NCBI GenBank assembly: GCA_013362785.1
Contig: JABFVM010000010.1
Location: 1 to 32,031, forward strand
Origin: Streptomyces sp.
GTDB lineage: Bacteria; Actinomycetota; Actinomycetes; Streptomycetales; Streptomycetaceae
Reading direction: 5' to 3'
Length of the DNA stretch: 32,031 nucleotides
The position numbers were made by a program, and so were the translations under genes. Under the pieces are notes generated by a model, which had not been told where the DNA came from, did not search any database, and saw only the letters and a program-made list of their open reading frames with translations. Positions 25,162-32,031 of this stretch are shown one piece after another (within the stretch, counting starts at the first letter, position 1; every line of letters starts with the position of its first letter).

Positions 25162-26625
25162 CTACTGGTGCTTGTAGTGCTTGATCGACGTGTCTTTCGC
25201 GGTCTCGTCGGCGAAAGCCTGGATCTTCTTGATGGTCTCGGCCGGGGTGAGACGTCCCGCCATCATCTCGCCGAGACAGGACACACCGATCTTCTCCTTC
25301 TGCAGTTGCACGTACCAGTCCTGCATCCGCGGGTTCACCACGTTCTGGCCGGCCTTCTCCAGCGCCGCCACACCGGACTTGAGGCCCGGGGTGAGGGTGA
25401 TGCCGTCGGTGCCGCCGTTGTAGGCGGTGAGCGACTTGACCTTGCTGGTGAAGTTCTTGGAGCTGGCCTCGCTCAGCATGATGCGCAGCTGCTCCATGCC
25501 GCCCGCGGTGTTCTTCGCCTTGGCCGGGACGATGAACGGCTCACCGCCGGAGGCCCAGATCGTGCCGAAGGGCAGCTTGTCGGAGGAGTCGATGCCGGTC
25601 GGCGCGGAGACGGCGAGGCCGAAGTCGGCCGGGATGACCTTCGCCGACTCGTTCTCCACCCAGGAGCCGTTCGGGATGAACAGCGCCTTGCCCTGGGCCC
25701 AGGCGGTCTGCGACTGGATGTGGTCCAGGCCCGGGGTGCCCTTGAGGACGTAGCCCTTCTTGTAGAGCTCGTAGTAGGCCTCGAGACAGGCCTTGACCGC
25801 CGGGTGCTTCCAGGCGTTCGGCTCCAGGTTGTCGATGGCGTCGAGGACCTCGACGCCGCCGACCTTGCCGATCATCGGGTAGAGCGAGAAGGGCAGGTAG
25901 TACGGGTACTTGCCGGCGTAAGTCCAGGCGGCCATGCCCTTCTTCTTGGCCTTCTCGCACACGGCGAGCATCTCGTCCCAGGTCTCGGGGTACGTGGCGT
26001 CGAGCGAGTCCAGGGCCTTCTGCGAGTACCAGACGCCGTACACCGTGTAGGCGTAGTACATGATCCAGACCGGGTCGCCCTCCAGCTGGCCCATCTCCAC
26101 GATGCCCGGGCGCAGGGTGTCGCGGACCTTCTTGTTCGGGTCGTCGTACGACGGGGCGTCGAGCAGCGGGGTGAGGTCGGCCAGCTGCTGCTTGCTGGAG
26201 AGGATGCCCATGTCCATCTGCTCGGCACCGGAGTTGTCGACCAGGTCCGGCGGGGTGCCCTGGTTGAAGCGGGGCTGGAGGGTGGACTGGATCTTCTGGG
26301 TGGCGGAGAACTTCACCGTCACCTCGGGGAAGCTCTTCTCATAGATCTTCACGGCGTCCTCGGCGTACTCCTTGCCGAAGCCGCCGTCGAACAGCACGAA
26401 CTCCATCTGCGCGGTGTCATTGACGCCCAGCGGGTTCTTCTCGGTCTTCTTGCCTTCCTTGGCCTTGTCGCCGTTGCCGCCGCCCCCGCTGCTGGCACAC
26501 GCGGAAAGGAAGCTCATCGTGGGGACGGAGATCAGGCCGAGCGCGGCGGACCGCTTGATCAGATCGCGGCGCCCCACCCCTGTGGAGCCGTTGTTCCCAG
26601 GGTTTCGTGCGGAAGTGGATCCCAT
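25162..26625 (-). CDS. ngcE: N-acetylglucosamine/chitobiose-binding lipoprotein
   Basis: A 487-residue binding protein for GlcNAc or N,N'-diacetylchitobiose. The N-terminus has a twin-arginine motif RRDLIK (19-24), a hydrophobic stretch and lipobox LSAC with Cys43, so it is probably exported folded by Tat and then lipidated. A Gly/Lys-rich linker leads into the family 1 binding-protein fold. ATG 26625 follows GAGGAC at suitable distance; a longer upstream frame reaching 27138 is rejected because it runs through the promoter region. In S. coelicolor the corresponding protein (SCO6005) is described as a chitobiose-binding protein. A DasR-like site covers its promoter. Confidence 0.92.
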   Translation of the reverse strand: MGSTSARNPGNNGSTGVGRRDLIKRSAALGLISVPTMSFLSACASSGGGGNGDKAKEGKKTEKNPLGVNDTAQMEFVLFDGGFGKEYAEDAVKIYEKSFPEVTVKFSATQKIQSTLQPRFNQGTPPDLVDNSGAEQMDMGILSSKQQLADLTPLLDAPSYDDPNKKVRDTLRPGIVEMGQLEGDPVWIMYYAYTVYGVWYSQKALDSLDATYPETWDEMLAVCEKAKKKGMAAWTYAGKYPYYLPFSLYPMIGKVGGVEVLDAIDNLEPNAWKHPAVKACLEAYYELYKKGYVLKGTPGLDHIQSQTAWAQGKALFIPNGSWVENESAKVIPADFGLAVSAPTGIDSSDKLPFGTIWASGGEPFIVPAKAKNTAGGMEQLRIMLSEASSKNFTSKVKSLTAYNGGTDGITLTPGLKSGVAALEKAGQNVVNPRMQDWYVQLQKEKIGVSCLGEMMAGRLTPAETIKKIQAFADETAKDTSIKHYKHQ

Positions 26626-26735
26626 GCTCAAGTCCTCGCCTTCTCCAGGACTCAGGCGGTGAACCGGATCCTCCCGGCACCGCGATCGGGTCAAGCTGGG
26701 GTCGTGCAGGAAGTGCGGAATCATGTGAAGTGCCG

Positions 26736-26768
26736 ACAGGTATAGTCCACTTCCCGCCAGCGGAGCAA
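26736..26768 (-). promoter_or_regulatory. ngcE promoter overlapped by a DasR-type site (dre)
   Basis: On the minus strand AGTGGACTATACCTGT (26736-26751) matches the DasR site consensus (A-S-TGGTCTAGACCA-S-T) at 13 of 16 positions. TTGCTC (26763-26768) and TATACC (26739-26744), 18 bases apart, make a reasonable -35/-10 pair, with the -10 inside the dre. Binding of DasR would block transcription. DasR is known to repress GlcNAc and chitin uptake genes in Streptomyces, which fits an NgcEFG operon. Confidence 0.65.
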
Positions 26769-26891
26769 GATCGAATGCAAGGTTGGCCGATGGTCTTTTC
26801 CGAGTTGAGACCTCACGGAAATATGAGTGGCCTGTGCGTCGCTTGCCCGAAAAATCCGCGACATAAGCCCCGAACGCCCCAGCCAACACCC

Positions 26892-26953
26892 TTGACAATA
26901 CTTGGCACTTGAGCCACAACTGATCCTTGCGCAGCGAAGTTGACAACGTTGTC
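26892..26953 (+). promoter_or_regulatory. GH92 promoter with perfect LacI-type palindrome
   Basis: TTGACA (26892-26897) is a consensus -35. A weak -10 may lie near ACAACT (26916-26921), 18 bases on. The palindrome GACAACGTTGTC (26942-26953) lies downstream of it and 22 bases before the TTG start codon, so a bound repressor would block elongation or initiation. TGACAACGTT is identical to the site in the beta-mannosidase promoter at 3371-3380. Confidence 0.65.
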
Positions 26954-26975
26954 CCGTGCGCAGGGAGGGTACCCG

Positions 26976-29900
26976 TTGAAGCAGCAGAGAGCTCGGCACA
27001 GATGGGGTACGGCGGTCGTGTCGGCGACCGCCTTTTGTTTGGCCGTGGGCTCGCAGGGCGCGGCGGTCGCCCTGCCCGAGGCCCCCGCGGCGGCCGACCG
27101 GGAGTTCGCCTCCTCGTTCGAGGCGGGCGACCCGGCACCCGACTGGCTCAATACCGTCGACACGGAACCGGACGGCACCAAGCGGGCCTCGGGTGTCGAC
27201 GGCGGCTACAGCAGCGGCATTCCGGGCAATGTGACCGACCATGTCACGGACGTACGCGCGAACGGCGAGAACACCGGCGGCGGGGAGGTGAAGGAGAACC
27301 TCGTCGACGGGGAGTCGAGCAGCAAATGGCTGGTCTTCGCATCCGCCGGGTGGGTGGAGTTCGACCTGGACAAGTCAGTGAAAGTCGCGAAATACGCACT
27401 CACTTCGGCCAATGACTATGCCGAGCGTGACCCCCGCGACTGGACCCTGAAGGGCTCCACGGACGGCAAGGACTGGAAGACCCTCGACACCCGCTCCGGC
27501 GAGACGTTCACCGAACGGTTCCAGACAAAGACGTACGACATCGCTGAACCGGCCGAGTACCAGCACTTCCGGCTGGAGGTCAGCAAGAACAACGGCGCCT
27601 CCGACATCCTCCAGCTCGCCGACGTCCAGTTCTCCACGGGCGGCGGCGACGGCCCGGTCCCGCAGGACATGCTCTCCCTGGTCGACCGCGGCCCGAGCGG
27701 CTCGCCGACCGCGAAGGCGGGCGCCGGCTTCACCGGCAAGCGGGCGCTCAGGTACGCCGGCCGGCACACGGCGGACGGGCGGGCGTACTCGTACAACAAG
27801 GTCTACGACGTGAACGTGGCCGTCGGCCGCGACACCCGCCTCTCCTACCGGATCTTCCCGTCGATGGCGGACGGCGACCGCGACTACGACGCCACTAACG
27901 TCTCCGTCGACCTCGCCTTCACCGACGGCACCCACCTCAGCGACCTCGGCGCCACCGACCAGCACGGCTTCCAGCTCTCCCCGCGCGGGCAGGGCGCGGC
28001 CAAGGTGCTCTACGTCAACCAGTGGAACCACGTCGCCTCACGGATCGGGGCGGTCGCGGCCGGTAAGACGGTCGACCGGATACTCGTGGCGTACGACTCC
28101 GCAAAGGGTCCGGCGAAGTTCCGGGGCTGGCTGGACGACCTCACGCTGAAGGCCGTGGCCCCCGAGAAGCCGAAGGCCCACCTCTCGGACTACGCGCTCA
28201 CCACGCGCGGCACCCTCTCCAGCGGCGGCTTCTCGCGCGGCAACAACTTCCCGGCGACCGCCGTCCCGCACGGCTTCAACTTCTGGACGCCGGTGACGAA
28301 CGCGGGCTCGCTGAGCTGGCTGTACGACTACGCACGTGCGAACAACGACGACAACCTGCCGACGATCCAGGCGTTCAGCGCCAGCCATGAGCCCAGCCCC
28401 TGGATGGGTGACCGGCAGACCTTCCAGGTGATGCCGTCGGCCGCCGGCGGCACCCCGGACAGCGGGCGTGAGGCGCGCGAGCTGGCCTTCCGGCACGAGA
28501 ACGAGACGGCGCGGCCGTACTACTACGGGGTGCGGTTCGAGAACGGGCTCAAGGCGGAGATGACGCCGACCGACCATGCGGCGGCGCTGCGCTTCACCTA
28601 CCCGGGCGACGACGCGAGCGTCCTCTTCGACAACGTGACGGACCAGGCGGGGCTCACCCTCGACAAGGAGAACGGCCTGGTCACCGGCTACTCGGACGTG
28701 AAGTCCGGACTGTCGACGGGCGCGACCCGGCTCTTCGTCTACGGCACGTTCGACAAGCCGGTGACCGAGGGCTCCTCCAGTGGGGTGAAGGGGCACCTCC
28801 GCTTCGACGCCGGCGCCGACCGGACCGTCACGCTCCGCCTCGCCACCTCGCTGATCAGCATCGACCAGGCGAAGGACAACCTGCGCCAGGAGATCCCCGA
28901 CGGCACCTCCTTCGACTCCGTGAAGTCGCGCGCCCAGCGCCAGTGGGACCGGCTGCTCGGCAAGGTCGAGGTGGAGGGCGCCACGCCGGACCAGCTGACC
29001 ACGCTGTACTCCAGCCTGTACCGGCTGTACCTGTACCCCAACTCCGGCTTCGAGAAGGTCGGTTCGAAGTACCAGTACGCGTCGCCGTTCTCGCCGATGC
29101 CGAACCCCGACACCCCGACGCACACCGGCGCGAAGATCGTGGACGGCAGGGTGTACGTGAACAACGGCTTCTGGGACACGTATCGGACGACGTGGCCGGC
29201 GTACTCGCTGCTCACTCCCAGTCAGGCGGGTGAGATGGTCGACGGCTTCGTGCAGCAGTACAAGGACGGCGGCTGGACCTCCCGCTGGTCCTCCCCCGGC
29301 TACGCCGATCTGATGACCGGCACCTCCTCGGACGTCGCCTTCGCGGACGCCTACGTCAAGGGCGTCGACTTCGACGCGAAGTCGGCGTACGACGCGGCCG
29401 TGAAGAACGCGACCGTCGTGCCGCCGGCGTCGGGCGTGGGCCGCAAGGGCATGGAGACCTCGCCCTTCCTCGGCTACACCGGCGCCGAGACGCACGAGGG
29501 CCTGTCGTGGGCGCTGGAGGGCTACCTCAACGACTACGGCATCGCGAGGATGGGCCGGGCCCTCTACAAGAAGACCGGCGACAAGCGCTACAAGGAGGAG
29601 TCGGAGTACTTCCTCAACCGCGCCCAGGACTATGTGAACCTCTTCGACCCGAAGGCCGGCTTCTTCCAGGGCCGGGACGCCAAGGGCGACTGGCGCGTGG
29701 AGTCCTCGAAGTACGACCCGCGCGTGTGGGGCTACGACTACACGGAGACGAACGGCTGGGGGTACGCCTTCACGGCCCCCCAGGACAGCCGGGGCCTGGC
29801 CAACCTCTACGGCGGTCGCGGCGGCCTCGCCGACAAGCTCGACGAGTACTACGCCACCCCGGAGACGGCCTCCCCCGACTTCGTCGGCTCCTACGGCGGT

Positions 29901-30785
29901 GTCATCCACGAGATGACGGAGGCGCGGGACGTCCGGATGGGCATGTACGGCCACTCCAACCAGGTCGCCCACCACGCCACCTACATGTACGACGCGGCCG
30001 GGCAGCCCTGGAAGACGCAGAAGAACGTCCGTGAGGTGCTGTCGCGGCTGTACGTCGGCAGCGAGATCGGGCAGGGCTACCACGGCGACGAGGACAACGG
30101 CGAGCAGTCGGCCTGGTTCCTGTTCTCCGCGCTGGGCTTCTATCCGCTGGTCATGGGCAGCGGCGAGTACGCCATCGGCTCGCCCCTGTTCACCAAGGCG
30201 ACCGTCCATCTGGAGAACGGCCGCGAGCTGGTGGTGAAGGCGCCGAAGAACAGCGCCCGCAATGTGTACGTCCAGGGCCTGAAGGTCAACGGCGTTCCGT
30301 GGAAGTCGACTTCGCTGCCGCACTCGCTGATCGCGAAGGGCGGGGTCCTGGAGTTCGACATGGGGTCGAAGCCGTCGTCCTGGGGCACCGGCAAGAACGC
30401 GGCGCCCGTCTCGATCACCGAGGACGACGAGGTGCCGACGCCGCGGGCGGACGTACTGAAGGGTGACGGGGCGCTGTTCGACAACACCTCGGCGACGGAG
30501 GCGGGTGTCACGTCGGTGGACCTGCCGGTGTCCGAGGGCGCCAAGGCCGTGCAGTACACGCTGACGTCCCCGGCCGACCGCACGAAGGCCCCGGCCGGCT
30601 GGAAGCTCCAGGCGTCGAAGGACGACGGGGCGACATGGCGGACCCTGGACGAGCGCACCGGGCAGTCCTTCGCATGGGACCGCCAGACACGGGCGTTCTC
30701 CGTGGGGTCACCGGGTACGTACGGGAAGTACCGCCTGGTGTTCGACGGCCACGCGGTGGTCTCGGAGGTCGAACTGCTCGGCTGA
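26976..30785 (+). CDS. Secreted GH92 alpha-mannosidase with F5/8 type C-like domains
   Basis: A 1269-residue secreted enzyme expected to remove alpha-linked mannose from mannans or N-glycans. A signal peptide (1 to about 40, ending near EAPAAA) is followed by a discoidin (F5/8 type C)-like domain (about 88-222), a beta-rich linker domain, the GH92 N-terminal sandwich (from about 403) and the catalytic (alpha/alpha)6 region (about 650-1090). A second discoidin-like module ends the protein (about 1155-1269). Likely catalytic residues by family comparison are Glu924 in TETNGWGY (acid) and Asp1038/Asp1040 in HGDEDNGEQSAW (base). A His-Glu pair (978-979) lies where alpha-1,2-acting relatives have one. 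The start is TTG 26976, because GGGAGG lies seven bases upstream; the frame opening at 26940 overlaps the operator. Confidence 0.88.
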   Translation: MKQQRARHRWGTAVVSATAFCLAVGSQGAAVALPEAPAAADREFASSFEAGDPAPDWLNTVDTEPDGTKRASGVDGGYSSGIPGNVTDHVTDVRANGENTGGGEVKENLVDGESSSKWLVFASAGWVEFDLDKSVKVAKYALTSANDYAERDPRDWTLKGSTDGKDWKTLDTRSGETFTERFQTKTYDIAEPAEYQHFRLEVSKNNGASDILQLADVQFSTGGGDGPVPQDMLSLVDRGPSGSPTAKAGAGFTGKRALRYAGRHTADGRAYSYNKVYDVNVAVGRDTRLSYRIFPSMADGDRDYDATNVSVDLAFTDGTHLSDLGATDQHGFQLSPRGQGAAKVLYVNQWNHVASRIGAVAAGKTVDRILVAYDSAKGPAKFRGWLDDLTLKAVAPEKPKAHLSDYALTTRGTLSSGGFSRGNNFPATAVPHGFNFWTPVTNAGSLSWLYDYARANNDDNLPTIQAFSASHEPSPWMGDRQTFQVMPSAAGGTPDSGREARELAFRHENETARPYYYGVRFENGLKAEMTPTDHAAALRFTYPGDDASVLFDNVTDQAGLTLDKENGLVTGYSDVKSGLSTGATRLFVYGTFDKPVTEGSSSGVKGHLRFDAGADRTVTLRLATSLISIDQAKDNLRQEIPDGTSFDSVKSRAQRQWDRLLGKVEVEGATPDQLTTLYSSLYRLYLYPNSGFEKVGSKYQYASPFSPMPNPDTPTHTGAKIVDGRVYVNNGFWDTYRTTWPAYSLLTPSQAGEMVDGFVQQYKDGGWTSRWSSPGYADLMTGTSSDVAFADAYVKGVDFDAKSAYDAAVKNATVVPPASGVGRKGMETSPFLGYTGAETHEGLSWALEGYLNDYGIARMGRALYKKTGDKRYKEESEYFLNRAQDYVNLFDPKAGFFQGRDAKGDWRVESSKYDPRVWGYDYTETNGWGYAFTAPQDSRGLANLYGGRGGLADKLDEYYATPETASPDFVGSYGGVIHEMTEARDVRMGMYGHSNQVAHHATYMYDAAGQPWKTQKNVREVLSRLYVGSEIGQGYHGDEDNGEQSAWFLFSALGFYPLVMGSGEYAIGSPLFTKATVHLENGRELVVKAPKNSARNVYVQGLKVNGVPWKSTSLPHSLIAKGGVLEFDMGSKPSSWGTGKNAAPVSITEDDEVPTPRADVLKGDGALFDNTSATEAGVTSVDLPVSEGAKAVQYTLTSPADRTKAPAGWKLQASKDDGATWRTLDERTGQSFAWDRQTRAFSVGSPGTYGKYRLVFDGHAVVSEVELLG

Positions 30786-30804
30786 ACAAGGGAGTTGGGG
30801 TCTC

Positions 30805-32031
30805 ATGCAGGGTGTCGATCCGGCTTGGCTGCCGGACAGGGCGTTCCGGCCGATCGGCACCCGGCGGACCTTGATCCGTGGCGCGGGTCCACTGGTGGAC
30901 ACCGTGCACGGCGAAGTGGCAAGAGCCTGTGAGCAGTTCGGGGGCCGCGTCGAGCGCGACGCGGCCCCCGGGCCGTTCGACCTCGTACTGGAGCTGACCG
31001 GCGAGGACTCCTCGGAGGCCTTCGCCGTAGAGCGAGAGACCGGTCGTACGACGGTGACGGCGTCCGGCGGGTCCGGCCTGCTGTACGGCCTCTTCCACCT
31101 CGTACGGCTCGGGGAGGCGGCGTTCCAGGGCTCGTACGGACGTGTGGAGCACCGGCCCGAGTCGGCGCTGCGGATGCTCGATCACTGGGACAACGTGGCG
31201 GTGCATCCGGTGATGGGGCAGGTGGAGCGGGGATACGCCGGCGGCTCACTGTTCTGGGCGGACGGCCGGGCCCGTGGGGAACTGCTGGGGCGAGTGCGCG
31301 CGTACGGCAGGCTGCTGGCGGCGTGCGGGATCAACGCCGTGGCCGTGAACAACGTCAACGTGCACGCGGCCGAGGCGCGTCTGCTGACCGACCGGATCGG
31401 TGAAGTGGCCGCCATCGCGGGTGCGTTGAGGCCGTACGGCATCCGGGTCCACCTGTCGGTGACCTTCGCGGCGCCCATGGTCCTTGGCGGGCTGCAGACG
31501 GCCGATCCGCTGGACGAGGGCGTGCGCGGCTGGTGGGCGGAGACGACCTCGCGGGTGTACGAGGCCATCCCCGACTTCGGCGGGTATGTCGTGAAGGCCG
31601 ACTCCGAGGGGCAGCCGGGGCCGTTCGCGTACGGTCGCAGTCACGCGGACGGCGCGAACATGCTGGCCGCGGCCCTGACTGCATCTGACAGCGGCTCCGC
31701 CGCGGGCTTCGGCGGCACGGTGCACTGGCGGGCGTTCGTGTACGACCACCGCCAGGACTGGCGGGACCGGACGACGGACCGGGCGCGGGCGGCGTACGAC
31801 CAATTCGTGCCGCTGGACGGGGAGTTCGCCGACAACGCCGTTCTCCAGGTGAAGCACGGGCCCATGGACTTCCAGGTACGGGAGCCGGTCTCGCCGCTGA
31901 TCGGTGCCATGCCGCGCACTCGGCTCGCGGTGGAGATGCAGGCAACGCAGGAGTACACCGGGCAGCAGCGGCATGTGTGCTGGCTGGGGCCGATGTGGAG
32001 CGAGGTGCTGCGGTTCCGGCCGGGTGGCCCT
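30805..32031 (+). CDS. aguA: GH67 alpha-glucuronidase (partial, runs off the window)
   Basis: An open frame of 409 codons with no stop before the window end. It encodes the N-terminal part of a GH67 enzyme, which removes 4-O-methyl-glucuronic acid from xylo-oligosaccharides. Family blocks are RMLDHWDNVAVHPVMGQVERGYAG (written in parts: RMLDHWDN 123-130, VERGYAGGSLF 140-150), YVVKADSEGQPGPFAYGR (261-278), HWRAFVYD (307-314), KHGPMDFQVREPVSPL (350-365) and TQEYTGQQRH (381-390). Expected catalytic residues are Glu268 (acid) and Asp355 and Glu383 (base); the last two are 28 apart, as in characterised members. No signal peptide is seen, so it is likely cytoplasmic. ATG 30805 follows GGGAG. Only 19 bases separate it from GH92, so the two are probably cotranscribed. 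Confidence 0.9.
   Translation, partial: MQGVDPAWLPDRAFRPIGTRRTLIRGAGPLVDTVHGEVARACEQFGGRVERDAAPGPFDLVLELTGEDSSEAFAVERETGRTTVTASGGSGLLYGLFHLVRLGEAAFQGSYGRVEHRPESALRMLDHWDNVAVHPVMGQVERGYAGGSLFWADGRARGELLGRVRAYGRLLAACGINAVAVNNVNVHAAEARLLTDRIGEVAAIAGALRPYGIRVHLSVTFAAPMVLGGLQTADPLDEGVRGWWAETTSRVYEAIPDFGGYVVKADSEGQPGPFAYGRSHADGANMLAAALTASDSGSAAGFGGTVHWRAFVYDHRQDWRDRTTDRARAAYDQFVPLDGEFADNAVLQVKHGPMDFQVREPVSPLIGAMPRTRLAVEMQATQEYTGQQRHVCWLGPMWSEVLRFRPGGP

Larger units (their letters stand above)
26626..26975. other. 350-base divergent intergenic region, ngcE / GH92
   Basis: This gene-free stretch holds the ngcE promoter with a DasR-like site (26736-26768), a putative GH92 promoter (26892-26921) and a perfect LacI-type palindrome (26942-26953), all listed separately. 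The middle part, about 26770-26890, is noticeably less GC-rich than the genes. Apart from a widely spaced inverted repeat TGGTCT/AGACCT (26791-26813), nothing else stands out. Confidence 0.7.

Noticed and set aside
26791..26813. Second dre-like site, TGGTCT and AGACCT
   Set aside because: The halves match DasR half-sites but are separated by eleven bases, whereas dre half-sites are contiguous.

Overview
This window looks like chromosome from a Streptomyces or very close relative. Third codon positions are almost all G or C. Several genes use GTG starts placed 5-9 bases after a GGAGG-type site, and neighbouring genes often overlap by ATGA or GTGA. The gene order of the right-hand two thirds matches what I remember of the S. 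coelicolor SCO6005-SCO6027 region: ngcEFG, rok7B7, xylFGH, dxs and a thiolase/FadB pair. That match is from memory, not from a search.

Layout, left to right. (1) 1-6922: the end of an unidentified gene, then a beta-mannoside locus. A three-gene ABC importer (lipoprotein and two permeases, minus strand) is divergent from a cytoplasmic GH2 beta-mannosidase and an overlapping LacI repressor. The divergent promoter region carries a LacI-type site. (2) 7025-10374: a thiolase and a FadB-like multifunctional protein, translationally coupled. (3) 10435-14292: small accessory genes, namely a conserved hypothetical, a propeller-like protein, a beta-hydroxyacid dehydrogenase, a SAM methyltransferase and a PIN/NYN-like protein. 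(4) 14428-18056: an APC amino-acid permease and a Dxs synthase. (5) 18280-21679: the xylose importer xylFGH. (6) 21801-23012: the ROK regulator Rok7B7. (7) 23250-26625: the NgcEFG importer for GlcNAc/chitobiose, with a DasR-like site over its promoter. (8) 26976-32031: a secreted GH92 alpha-mannosidase followed by a GH67 alpha-glucuronidase that runs off the window.

Most of the window concerns carbohydrate uptake: beta-mannosides, xylose, GlcNAc/chitobiose, alpha-mannosides and glucuronoxylan fragments. The clearest link between distant parts is a 12-base palindrome, GACAACGTTGTC, just upstream of the GH92 gene. A one-mismatch copy sits between the beta-mannoside importer and the beta-mannosidase about 23.5 kb away. 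This suggests that the LacI protein at 5894-6922 controls both loci. Neither the beta-mannoside nor the chitobiose importer has its own ATPase, so both presumably use a shared one such as MsiK encoded elsewhere.

The only gene-free stretch over 300 bases is 26626-26975, which holds the divergent ngcE and GH92 promoters with their operators. The 139 bases at 88-226 show nothing convincing. I saw no tRNA, rRNA, CRISPR array, intact insertion sequence or prophage gene.
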